Of a stretch of 64,000 bases of DNA, positions 1-7,386 are shown in pieces (the first letter of the stretch is position 1; each line of letters starts with the position of its first letter). This DNA is from Prescottella defluvii (lineage in GTDB: Bacteria > Actinomycetota > Actinomycetes > Mycobacteriales > Mycobacteriaceae). The notes beneath the pieces were generated by a model. That model made no database searches, was not told the DNA's origin, and saw nothing but the letters and a program-made list of their open reading frames with translations. The stretch covers positions 1 to 64,000 of the forward strand of contig NZ_JPOC01000016.1 of assembly GCF_000738775.1 (NCBI RefSeq), given 5' to 3'. The translations under genes and the position numbers were made by a program.

Positions 1-18
1 CAACCTGATGGCCAGGTA

Positions 19-28
19 CACCTAGGTG
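19..28. promoter_or_regulatory. 10-bp perfect palindrome near left edge
   Basis: CACCTAGGTG reads the same on both strands. It lies in the gene-free left edge of the window, whose other gene lies outside, so whether it is an operator cannot be judged. Confidence 0.2.
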
Positions 29-55
29 CAATGTCGGCGTCCCCAGTCGTGGGGT

Positions 56-96
56 GGGCGGCCACCGTCCGGTGGTCGTGAGGCCGGTGGCCGCCC
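56..96 (-). terminator. Hairpin terminator after the SDR gene
   Basis: Two perfect 12-base arms (GGGCGGCCACCG at 56-67 and its complement at 85-96) form a GC-rich stem directly downstream of the SDR stop at 118. There is no clear T-run, which is normal for high-GC actinobacteria. Confidence 0.55.
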
Positions 97-117
97 GGGG
101 ACGATGCGTTCGGGGGC

Positions 118-789
118 TCAGGCGCCGACGACGTGCTCGGCTCGGGTCCGGTCGGTGTGCAGGTTCCAGTAGTCGAGGGCGATCTCGTCGGGCGCGCGGA
201 ACGGGACGCCTTCCGGGGCCTCGGCCTGAGTGCCGATCATGAGGTTGATGGCCACGTTGGCGACGTAGATGCCTTGTTCGGCAAGGGTGTTGTGGAGGTT
301 GAGCGCCCAGTTGCGCTGTCCGGCCTGCGCGATGTTGGCGTCGGCCAGCATCGGGTAAGGATTGATCGCGCCGCCGCCCGTGGTGAACAGCAGGGTGCCG
401 GACTTGGCCGCGAGCATCTCGGGCAGCACCGTCTGGACCGCGGCGACCGCACCGTAGAGCAGGGCGTCGATCTGCGGGCGCAGCCGGTCGAGCGTCACGT
501 CCTCGGGTGAGGTCATGGTCAGGCCCGCGTGCGGGGAGAACTCCAGGACATCGATCCGCCCGAACCGTGCGATCGCGGCCTGAAGTGCGCCGGTGAGCTG
601 GTCGGGGTCGGCGACGTCGGCGGGAAAGCCTTCTGCGGTGATGCCGGTCTCGGCGAGTTCGGTGACCAGGGCGTCGAGCTTGTCCTTGTTGCGGGAGATC
701 AGGGCGACGTCGAAGCCGTGGCCGCCGAATACCTTGGCGATGGACAGGCCGAGCCCGGGGCCGGCCCCGACGATGGCGATGGTGGGCAT
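118..789 (-). CDS. SDR-family protein lacking the usual Tyr/Lys pair
   Basis: A 223-residue short-chain dehydrogenase/reductase-like protein. The N-terminus carries a nucleotide-binding turn (GAGPGLGLS, residues about 7-15) and a later NAD(P)-fold pattern (ADVADP). In the place where SDRs have Ser and YxxxK the sequence reads TTGGGAINPYPML and then ANIAQAGQRNW, so I see no catalytic Tyr-x-x-x-Lys; it may bind a nucleotide without classic SDR chemistry. The ATG at 789 has an AAGGAG ribosome site 8 bases upstream. It follows the MarR gene by 73 bases on the same strand and is probably co-transcribed with it, so an aromatic or oxidant ligand is possible but not shown. Confidence 0.75.
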   Translation of the reverse strand: MPTIAIVGAGPGLGLSIAKVFGGHGFDVALISRNKDKLDALVTELAETGITAEGFPADVADPDQLTGALQAAIARFGRIDVLEFSPHAGLTMTSPEDVTLDRLRPQIDALLYGAVAAVQTVLPEMLAAKSGTLLFTTGGGAINPYPMLADANIAQAGQRNWALNLHNTLAEQGIYVANVAINLMIGTQAEAPEGVPFRAPDEIALDYWNLHTDRTRAEHVVGA

Positions 790-862
790 GCGAAAACTCC
801 TTGGGTCGATGCGATTGCGGCCGGTGGGCCGAGTGAAGGTGAGTGAGGCGTGTGCGCGGGGT

Positions 863-1384
863 TCAGTTGCGGCCGGGTGGCGGGGTGGTCTCGGGCCAGT
901 CGGTGGGGCACGGCGAGTCGAGGGCGCCGAGGATGCGCTGGGAGGCGGCGCCGAGCTGGCGCTGCTGTGCCTTGGTCAGCGGGTCGAAGACCAGTTGTCG
1001 CACCGCGTCGAGATGGCTGGGCGCCGCGGCGGTGACCTTGTCCATGCCGTCGTCGGTGAGGGTGGCCAGGGTGGCGCGGCCGTCAGCGGGGTCGGGGTGA
1101 CGGCGCACCCAGCCGCGTTTTTCGAGGCGGATGACCACATTCGACAGCCGGGACAGCGTGCTTCCCGCGTACTGGGCGAGCTCGCTCATCCGCAGGGTGC
1201 GTTCGGGTGCCATCGAGAGCGCCGACATCACCACGTACTCGAAGTGGGCGATGCCCGCGTCCCGCTGCATCCGAGCCTCCAGCGCAGCCGGCAGCTGCGT
1301 CAGTACGTAGGCGAAGGCGTTCCAGTGCTGCTGCTCGTCGGCGTCGAGCCACTGCGGTCCGGCTGATCCCTGCGCGTCTCCCAT
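863..1384 (-). CDS. MarR-family transcriptional regulator
   Basis: A 173-residue winged-helix regulator. Typical MarR patterns are visible: RTLRMSELAQYAGSTLSRLSNVV (read in pieces) is the recognition helix region and RLEKRGWVRRHPDPADGRA is the wing. I chose the ATG at 1384 rather than the in-frame TTG at 1402 because a -10 box (TATATT, 1391-1396) ends six bases before it, giving a leaderless mRNA; the palindrome at 1396-1411 then sits over the promoter, as expected for autorepression. It probably also controls the SDR gene downstream. The ligand is unknown. Confidence 0.85.
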   Translation of the reverse strand: MGDAQGSAGPQWLDADEQQHWNAFAYVLTQLPAALEARMQRDAGIAHFEYVVMSALSMAPERTLRMSELAQYAGSTLSRLSNVVIRLEKRGWVRRHPDPADGRATLATLTDDGMDKVTAAAPSHLDAVRQLVFDPLTKAQQRQLGAASQRILGALDSPCPTDWPETTPPPGRN

Positions 1385-1390
1385 GCCGTT

Positions 1391-1411
1391 AATATACTCC
1401 AAGCATGGAGT
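1391..1411 (-). promoter_or_regulatory. MarR promoter with palindromic operator
   Basis: The minus strand reads a -10 box TATATT at 1391-1396, six bases before the MarR ATG. Touching it is an inverted repeat ACTCCA-N4-TGGAGT (1396-1411). This layout fits an autoregulated MarR promoter; binding is inferred. Confidence 0.55.
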
Positions 1412-1574
1412 GAATTACGGCTCGGATAACTCTTAGCTTGAAGTAAATGATCCCTACGATCGGTCCAACCTCGAAGTTCGGTGGTATCGGCAGGGGGCGA
1501 CGAACGTCTTCCTGTGTGTCGTCGCAGGCGTGCTCGCGGGGCAGCTGCCGCTCCTGACTCATGGATGGAACACC

Positions 1575-1587
1575 TAGGCTGGACCGC
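1575..1587 (+). promoter_or_regulatory. -10 box of a leaderless response-regulator mRNA
   Basis: TAGGCT at 1575-1580 is followed by seven bases and then the ATG at 1588. TANNNT seven bases before a start codon is the known signature of leaderless transcripts in mycobacteria. Confidence 0.6.
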
Positions 1588-2256
1588 ATGATCCGCGTGG
1601 CCCTCGTCGACGACCAACAGCTCGTTCGGGCTGGTTTCCGAATGGTGATCGATTCGCAGCCGGACCTGAGTGTGGTCCTCGAGGCGTCCGACGGTGCGCG
1701 TGGTGTCGACGAGTTGTCGCGTACCCCCGCCGACGTCGTGCTGATGGACGTGCAGATGCCGGTGATGGACGGCATCGAGGCGACCCGCCGGCTCACCGCC
1801 CTCGACGATTCGCCGAAGGTGGTGGTGCTCACCACGTTCGAGAACGACGAGTACGTGATGTCCGCGATCAGTGCCGGCGCGAGCGGCTTCCTGCTCAAGG
1901 ACGTGCCGCCCGAGGAGCTGCTCGACGCGATCCGTACCGTGCACCGCGGCGACGCCGTCATCGAGGCCCGCTCCACCCGCAAGCTGCTGCAGCACGTCGG
2001 TCCGATGCTGGGCAGTTCGGTGCGCCCGTCGCTGCCGGACGACCTGACGCCCCGCGAGGTCGAGGTGCTCGAGGCGATGGCGCGGGGACTGTCGAACTCG
2101 GAGATCGCCGAGGAATTCGTTGTCTCCGAGGCGACCGTGAAAACCCATGTGGGACGGGTGCTCTCGAAGACCGGTTCGCGGGACCGGGTGCAGGCGGTGC
2201 TGTACGCGTTCCAGGTCGGCCTGGTGCGGCCGCAGGATCTGCTCGGCTCCGACTGA
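1588..2256 (+). CDS. NarL/LuxR-type response regulator
   Basis: A 222-residue two-domain response regulator. The receiver has acidic residues D8/D9, phospho-acceptor D54 (in VLMDVQMP) and the conserved Thr and Lys (TTFEND; LLKDVP). The C-terminal LuxR helix-turn-helix is complete (LTPREVEVLEAMARG, then SEATVKTHVGRVLSKTG). I use the ATG at 1588 instead of 1561 because it sits seven bases after a -10 box and directly precedes the canonical IRVALVDD strand. No sensor kinase is adjacent, so this is an orphan; the kinase and regulon are unknown. Confidence 0.9.
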   Translation: MIRVALVDDQQLVRAGFRMVIDSQPDLSVVLEASDGARGVDELSRTPADVVLMDVQMPVMDGIEATRRLTALDDSPKVVVLTTFENDEYVMSAISAGASGFLLKDVPPEELLDAIRTVHRGDAVIEARSTRKLLQHVGPMLGSSVRPSLPDDLTPREVEVLEAMARGLSNSEIAEEFVVSEATVKTHVGRVLSKTGSRDRVQAVLYAFQVGLVRPQDLLGSD

Positions 2257-2336
2257 GTCGGCGTCAGCGCCCACTTTCGTCGGCTGCGAGCGGATTCCCG
2301 CGCGCTGGGCTGAGGAATGGGCGATCAGGCCGATCC
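2257..2336. repeat. Intergenic hairpin repeat, copy A
   Basis: About 80 bases with imperfect inverted arms (GTCGGCGTCAGCGCCCAC at the left, GAATGGGCGATCAGGCCGAT at the right) around a middle containing GCGGATTCCCGCG. It shares arms and middle motif with copies at 3265, 25001 and 61725. It lies between the convergent response-regulator and AbiEi genes, and its right arm contains the stop codon of the latter (2325-2327). Confidence 0.75.
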
Positions 2337-3176
2337 GCGACGGGAGTGCCGGCGACGTCGTACGACCGCGGCGATGTCCGCTGCCACCGAATCCGGATCG
2401 GCGAGCGCGTCGTACGCGGCGTACCGCAACACCATCCAGCCGTGCTGTACCAGCCAGTTCTGGCGGCGACGGTCGCTGCGGAACACCTCCGGTGCACTGT
2501 GGAATTCCCGGCCGTCCACTTCGACGACGACCTTGGCCACCCGGTCGACGAAGTCGCAGATGTACGGCCCGACGGGTTCGTTCGCCGCCAGGACACACCG
2601 CCGCCGGTTCAGGGCTCGTGCAAGCAGTCGCTCCGGTTCCGACGCCGACCGCACGGCCGCAGTCCGAAGTTGCCGGCGAGATCCGACGTTGCCCCAGCGG
2701 CCGGGGTCGGTGTCGAGCAACTCCCGCAACTGCTGACGGTCGACGCCTCGGGTGAGTTGCTCGTCGACGAGACGTTCGAACTCCTCCGACGGCATCACGG
2801 ACCCACAGTCGACCAGGGCCCGAGTGGCCGACACCGTCGGCAGCGACCAGGACTCGGCGATGTCGCCGGCGTCGAGGGCGCGGCGATGCAGGACGAGCCA
2901 CTTCGGTGTGCGGGCGCGGATCCGGGGCGGCACCGTGGCCTCGATGACGACCGGTTCGTCGATCCAGCCGTGCAGCCACGCCGCCGTCCGGTGGCTCAGG
3001 ACGGCGGTCGGCTGCCAGCGGGTCACGGCGAGGCAGCGCATCAGTGGCGTCGGCTCGCGCAGTGCGTAGGTGCGGGGGAGCAGTCGGTGGTAGCGCCCGC
3101 TCCGGCACCGGCTGCCGATGGTGCTGCGCGGTACGCCGGCCGCGATCAACTCGTCGTAGGTTCGGATGTCGGACAT
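2325..3176 (-). CDS. AbiEi antitoxin-domain / DUF559 endonuclease-like protein
   Basis: A 283-residue protein with two parts. Residues about 1-75 resemble the AbiEi-type winged helix (YDELIAAGVPRSTIG, then LSHRTAAWLHGW). The last 100 residues resemble DUF559, a Vsr-like PD-(D/E)xK nuclease fold: a Glu near SEPERLL, ICDFVD, then KVVVEVDGREFH and GWMVLRY, so likely metal ligands are present. AbiEi proteins are antitoxins of type IV systems, but no AbiEii nucleotidyltransferase toxin is nearby, so this is a solitary gene of unknown role. It is bracketed by two copies (A and B) of a hairpin repeat, suggesting that the segment may have moved as a unit. Confidence 0.75.
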   Translation of the reverse strand: MSDIRTYDELIAAGVPRSTIGSRCRSGRYHRLLPRTYALREPTPLMRCLAVTRWQPTAVLSHRTAAWLHGWIDEPVVIEATVPPRIRARTPKWLVLHRRALDAGDIAESWSLPTVSATRALVDCGSVMPSEEFERLVDEQLTRGVDRQQLRELLDTDPGRWGNVGSRRQLRTAAVRSASEPERLLARALNRRRCVLAANEPVGPYICDFVDRVAKVVVEVDGREFHSAPEVFRSDRRRQNWLVQHGWMVLRYAAYDALADPDSVAADIAAVVRRRRHSRRGSA

Positions 3177-3264
3177 GGGACCAGAATCGGGGAGCGCTGT
3201 CCGAGTCCTTCGTCGGCGGCCTGGGGTTTCGATCCGCCTGTGGACAACGCGGGTGCTGTGGACA

Positions 3265-3345
3265 GTGGGCCTCGGCGCCCATTCCCGGCGCCGGCAGGCC
3301 GATACCCGCGTCGGGGACCCGGGAGTGGGCGCTGAGGCTGATACG
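3265..3345. repeat. Intergenic hairpin repeat, copy B
   Basis: Arms GGGCCTCGGCGCCCATTCCC (from 3267) and GGGAGTGGGCGCTGAGGCTG (3321-3340) pair almost completely around a middle with CCGATACCCGCGTCGG. It lies between the divergent AbiEi gene and ABC exporter, so it cannot serve as a terminator of either. Confidence 0.75.
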
Positions 3346-3420
3346 GCGTCCTACCCCGGGATGACGCGGTCGGCGGAGAGATCGCCCCGCGCTCCGATGT
3401 GGAAGCCCCCTGACCAGCCA

Positions 3421-3433
3421 TAACGTCGTCGGT
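3421..3433 (+). promoter_or_regulatory. -10 box of a leaderless ABC-exporter mRNA
   Basis: TAACGT at 3421-3426 is followed by seven bases and the ATG at 3434. Confidence 0.55.
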
Positions 3434-4189
3434 ATGAGAACTGATGATCAGAAGGTGCGGGCGCGGGGCCTGACCAAGACGTACGGCGCCGGTGAGACCG
3501 CGGTGCACGCGCTGCGTGGTGTGGACGTGGACTTCGAGGCCGGGGCATTCACCGCGATCATGGGGCCGTCGGGCTCGGGCAAGTCGACGCTGATGCACTG
3601 CCTCGCCGGACTCGACACCGCGACGTCGGGCACCGTGACGATCGGCGGCACCGAGATCACCGCGCTGGGTGACAGGGCCCTGACCGAACTGCGACGCGAG
3701 CGGATCGGTTTCGTGTTCCAGGCCTTCAACCTGCTGCCGGTGCTGTCGGCGGAGGAGAACATGCTGCTGCCGATGCGGCTGGCGGGCCGGGTGCCCGCTC
3801 CGGACTGGCGGGACGAGGTGGTGCGGCGGCTCGGGCTGTCGGACCGGCTCGGGCATCGCCCGCACGAGTTGTCGGGGGGCCAGCAGCAGCGCGTCGCCGT
3901 CGCGCGGGCGTTGCTGTCGCAGCCGGACGTCGTCTTCGCGGACGAGCCCACCGGCAACCTGGACTCGCGGACCGGCGCCGAGGTGCTGGACCTGCTGCGG
4001 TCGAGTGTCCGCGAGACGGGGCAGACGGTGGTGATGGTGACCCACGACCCGGTGGCCGCGTCGTACGCCGACCGCGTCGTGCTGATCGCCGACGGCGGGA
4101 TCGCCGGCGAGATCGACCGTCCCACCACCGATTCGGTGATCGAGACGATGCGTCTCCTCGGTGCCGACGACCTGAGCCGGGCGCACTGA
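3434..4189 (+). CDS. ABC transporter ATP-binding protein (MacB/LolD type)
   Basis: A 251-residue ATPase. Walker A is GPSGSGKST (residues 44-52), the signature is LSGGQQQR, Walker B is VVFADEP, and the switch His lies in VMVTHDP. The D-loop and Q-loop (FVFQAFNLLP) are typical of the MacB/LolD subfamily that powers FtsX-like permeases rather than importers. Its stop overlaps the permease start (TGATG), so the two form one operon. Substrates in this family include peptides, lipoproteins and antibiotics; nothing here identifies the substrate. Confidence 0.92.
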   Translation: MRTDDQKVRARGLTKTYGAGETAVHALRGVDVDFEAGAFTAIMGPSGSGKSTLMHCLAGLDTATSGTVTIGGTEITALGDRALTELRRERIGFVFQAFNLLPVLSAEENMLLPMRLAGRVPAPDWRDEVVRRLGLSDRLGHRPHELSGGQQQRVAVARALLSQPDVVFADEPTGNLDSRTGAEVLDLLRSSVRETGQTVVMVTHDPVAASYADRVVLIADGGIAGEIDRPTTDSVIETMRLLGADDLSRAH

Positions 4190-6630
4190 TGCGGGGGCTG
4201 GCGTGGGCGCAGATGCGTGCGCACGCGGGACGCTACGTCGCGTCGGTGCTCGCGGTCGTGATCGCCGTCGCGTTCATCGTGGCGACCTTGACGCTGAACT
4301 CGACCCTGAAGGCCGGCGTGACGGATTCGCTTGCCGGACAGTACGCGACGACGGACGTCGTGGTCACCGGCAGCGACGACGTGGCGGCGATCCGGGCGGT
4401 GCCGGGTGTCCACGCGGTCACCGAGGACGTCTCGGCGAGCGTCAAGGTGCACCGCGGCGGGGAGGGCTCGTCGTTCGGTTCGGCGCAGTCGGTGTCGGAC
4501 GATCCGGGACTGCGCTGGCAGACCCTGTCCGACGGGCGATTCCCTGATGCGCCGGGTGAGGTCGCGGTCTCTGCGAGTGCGAACGCGCCGATCGGGTCCG
4601 AACTGACGGTCACGACGCTGAGCTCCGATGCGCCGGTCAGCGAGACCGCGACGGTGGTGGGTCTGGTGGATCTGTCCGGCACGGCGCAGGACATGAACGG
4701 CACCACGGTGTTCGCGACGGCCGGGCAGCTCGACGCCTGGACGTCGGGCCACGGGAGCCGTGAGATCCGCATCGCGGGTGACGGCGTGATGTCGCAGCAG
4801 CAACTCGCGGACCGGGTGCGGGCCGCGCTGCCGACGGATGCGACGGTCGACACCGGTGCCCGGCAGGCGGAGCTGGCGTCGCAGCAGTTCCTCGGCGATT
4901 CCGACCTGCTCGCGAGTGTCCTGCTCGCGTTCGGTGCCATCGCCGTGGTGGTCGCGGCGCTCGTGATCGCGAACACCTTCGCGGTGCTGCTGGCCGCGCG
5001 GACGCAGGAGTTGGCGCTGTTGCGGTGCGTCGGCGCGACGTCGGCGCAGGTGCGTCGCAGTGTGCGGGTCGAGGCGGCCGGTGTCGGTGTGGTCGCGTCG
5101 GCGCTCGGTGTGGCGGCGGGTGTCGGGGCGGCGTGGCTGGTGGCCCGGATCGCGGCCGCGGCCGATGTCCCGATCCCGTTGCGCGGGTTGACCGTGACGC
5201 CGGTGACGGTGGTCGCGGGACTGGTGGTGGGCGTCGTGATGACCCTCGCGGCGGCGTCGGCGCCCAGCCGTGCCGCGACCCGGGTGTCGCCGCTGGCGGC
5301 GCTGCAGCCGCTCGAATCGGCGCCCGAACCCGTCGCGGTGTCGCGGGCGCGTCGCGTCCTCGGGACGCTCGCGCTGCTCGCGGGTGGCGGCATCCTCGCG
5401 GTGGGCGCCGGCACCGGCCAGGTGCTGATCGCGTGTGTCGGTGGCCTGCTGACGTTCGTGGCGATCGTGTTGCTGAGCCAGCGGATCGTCCCCGCCGTGA
5501 TCTCCCGGGTCGGGGCGCTGCTGGGCCGGTTCGGTGGTCCGGTGGGGCTGCTCGCCGCCGGCAATGCCGGCCGCAACCCGCGGCGGACGGCGGCGACCGC
5601 GACGGCCCTGCTGATCGGGGTCACGCTCACCAGCACGCTCGTCGTGGGCATCGCGGTGACGAAGGCCAGTGCGCCGGGCGCGGTGGACGACCAGTTCCCG
5701 GTGGATGTGAGCATCGGTGCGAGCGGCGGAACCGGGCTGCCGGCTGATCTGGCCGAGCGCGTCCGGGGTCTCGACGGGGTGGACGCGGTGGCGCCGTTGG
5801 CCGCCGCCGATGTGACCCTGCCCGACGGCCGGCGGCTACCGGTCTTCGGTGTGGACGTCGCGTCGGTCCGCGCGACCCTGCGCACCGACATCGATCTGCC
5901 CGGTCCGCACCAGTTGCTGCTCTCGCCGGACGACCGGCGCAACCTGGGACTCGAGATCGGGGACACGGCCGCTCTCGCGGGTAATGCCGGACGGAGCGAG
6001 GTCACGGTCGGTGGGTCGGCGGAGCAGCCGGCGATGATCGACGCCCGCCTGCTCGCGGCGCTGTCGTCGCAGGTGAGCACCGATCAGATGTGGATCCGGC
6101 TCGCCGATGGACTGAGCGACGACGAACGGCGCGCGGTGCAGGACGAGGTCACCGCGCTCGCCGCCGACCTGGCCGCGGGCAGCGAGGTCGGCGGATCGCT
6201 GGTGATGCGGGCGACCCTCGACAGCGTCCTCGACACGCTGCTGCTGATCGTCGCGGGGCTGCTGTCGGTGGCCGTGGTGATCGCCCTGATCGGCGTCGGC
6301 AACACGATGGCTCTGTCGGTGCTCGAACGGCGCCGCGAGTCGGGTCTGTTGCGGGCGGTGGGGCTCACCCGCTCGGGGCTGCGGTCGATGCTGCTGTGGG
6401 AGGCGGTGCTGATCGCCGGGGTGGCGTCGGCGCTCGGTGTGGCCCTGGGGCTGGCGTTCGGCGTCAGCGGATCGGCGTCGGTGTTCGGGTTCGGGAACCT
6501 CGAACTCGGCACCCTGCCGTGGCCGATGCTCGCGTCGATCGTGCTGGGCGGGGGAGCGGCCGGAGTGCTCGCCGCGATCCTCCCGGCCAGGCGGGCGGCC
6601 CGCACCGCGCCGGTGGCCGCGCTGGCGTGA
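4189..6630 (+). CDS. FtsX-like ABC transporter permease
   Basis: An 813-residue membrane protein. A first transmembrane helix (residues about 15-37) is followed by a large extracytoplasmic domain, a first FtsX three-helix unit (about 240-370), further helices around 390-445, a second extracytoplasmic domain, and a final FtsX unit (about 690-810; ALIGVGNTMALSVLERRRESG). This two-unit layout is common in actinobacterial MacB-like exporters, which work with the adjacent ATPase on lipids, lipoproteins or peptides at the outer face of the membrane. It is translationally coupled to the ATPase by a one-base overlap. Confidence 0.9.
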   Translation: MRGLAWAQMRAHAGRYVASVLAVVIAVAFIVATLTLNSTLKAGVTDSLAGQYATTDVVVTGSDDVAAIRAVPGVHAVTEDVSASVKVHRGGEGSSFGSAQSVSDDPGLRWQTLSDGRFPDAPGEVAVSASANAPIGSELTVTTLSSDAPVSETATVVGLVDLSGTAQDMNGTTVFATAGQLDAWTSGHGSREIRIAGDGVMSQQQLADRVRAALPTDATVDTGARQAELASQQFLGDSDLLASVLLAFGAIAVVVAALVIANTFAVLLAARTQELALLRCVGATSAQVRRSVRVEAAGVGVVASALGVAAGVGAAWLVARIAAAADVPIPLRGLTVTPVTVVAGLVVGVVMTLAAASAPSRAATRVSPLAALQPLESAPEPVAVSRARRVLGTLALLAGGGILAVGAGTGQVLIACVGGLLTFVAIVLLSQRIVPAVISRVGALLGRFGGPVGLLAAGNAGRNPRRTAATATALLIGVTLTSTLVVGIAVTKASAPGAVDDQFPVDVSIGASGGTGLPADLAERVRGLDGVDAVAPLAAADVTLPDGRRLPVFGVDVASVRATLRTDIDLPGPHQLLLSPDDRRNLGLEIGDTAALAGNAGRSEVTVGGSAEQPAMIDARLLAALSSQVSTDQMWIRLADGLSDDERRAVQDEVTALAADLAAGSEVGGSLVMRATLDSVLDTLLLIVAGLLSVAVVIALIGVGNTMALSVLERRRESGLLRAVGLTRSGLRSMLLWEAVLIAGVASALGVALGLAFGVSGSASVFGFGNLELGTLPWPMLASIVLGGGAAGVLAAILPARRAARTAPVAALA

Positions 6631-6635
6631 GCCGG

Positions 6636-7346
6636 CTAACGCCCGAGCTGGACGGTGACCTTCTCGGCACCGGCGCGGCGTTCGACCGCGGCGGTGTCCG
6701 GGTTGGCCACCTGCACCAGGGACGCCCCGACGGCGAGGACCGCGACCAGGCCGGCGATCAGCTCGTCGGGCGATGCCCAGGTGCGGGTGGAGAGCACGCG
6801 GTCGGCGCCGGTGATCCCGTCGGCGGCGGCCGCGGCGCGGGCGGCGGCGAGGACGTCGTCGACGCCGCGGCCGTCCAGCGCCGCGTCTGCGGTGCCTCCG
6901 GGGCGGAACTGGTCACCGTGCACCCGCACGGCCGTCGCGTAGTCGGTGACGCCGACCGGCAGGTCGGGGACGGGGCGGCCGAACGCGTCCAGCGAGAGCA
7001 CCGCCACCTCGGGCGCGTCGGCGACGTCGTCGAGACGGTCGGCGGTGACGAGGGCGGCGTCCGCGTCGGGATCGGCGTCGAGCGTCACCTCGAGGCCGGC
7101 CCACCACGCGCCGAGCAGGACCGCGGCGGTCTGCCAGTGCGCCGGCAGCAGCACCGACACCCGCGCACCGGGCGCCAGGGCGAACTCGTCGCACAGGAAG
7201 TTGGCGGTCTTGGCCGCCCAGTTGGCGAGGGTGATGGCGGACAGTTCCACCCGCTCACCGGTGGCGTCGTCGTAGTACGTGATCCGCGGGCCGGCCGGGT
7301 CGGCGGCCAGGATCGGGTCGAGCAGCGCGGTGGTCAGGTTGGGCAC
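6636..7346 (-). CDS. TIGR03089 family protein
   Basis: A 236-residue protein resembling the N-terminal part of acyl-CoA synthetase/AMP-ligase proteins (LANWAAKTANFLCDE, then VSVLLPAHWQTAAVLLGAW), but far too short to hold the ATP-binding and C-terminal catalytic domains. It matches my memory of the actinobacterial family TIGR03089, usually found next to the LCP gene and rmlD, as here. It has a GTG start at 7346. Its function is unknown; a binding or regulatory role linked to cell-wall precursor synthesis is a guess from context only. Confidence 0.75.
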   Translation of the reverse strand: MPNLTTALLDPILAADPAGPRITYYDDATGERVELSAITLANWAAKTANFLCDEFALAPGARVSVLLPAHWQTAAVLLGAWWAGLEVTLDADPDADAALVTADRLDDVADAPEVAVLSLDAFGRPVPDLPVGVTDYATAVRVHGDQFRPGGTADAALDGRGVDDVLAAARAAAAADGITGADRVLSTRTWASPDELIAGLVAVLAVGASLVQVANPDTAAVERRAGAEKVTVQLGR

Positions 7347-7386
7347 GGTGTTCCGATCTGTACTCAGGTGAAGCGGTGGCGACCAC

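Noticed and set aside
2257-2336. Repeat copies as ordinary terminators
   Set aside because: Copies B and D lie between divergent genes, and the inner motif is conserved, which a plain terminator would not need.
1300-3282. 660-codon open frame on the minus strand across the response regulator and AbiEi gene
   Set aside because: It is antisense to a clear response regulator and has an Arg/Pro-rich, low-complexity translation typical of shadow frames in GC-rich DNA.
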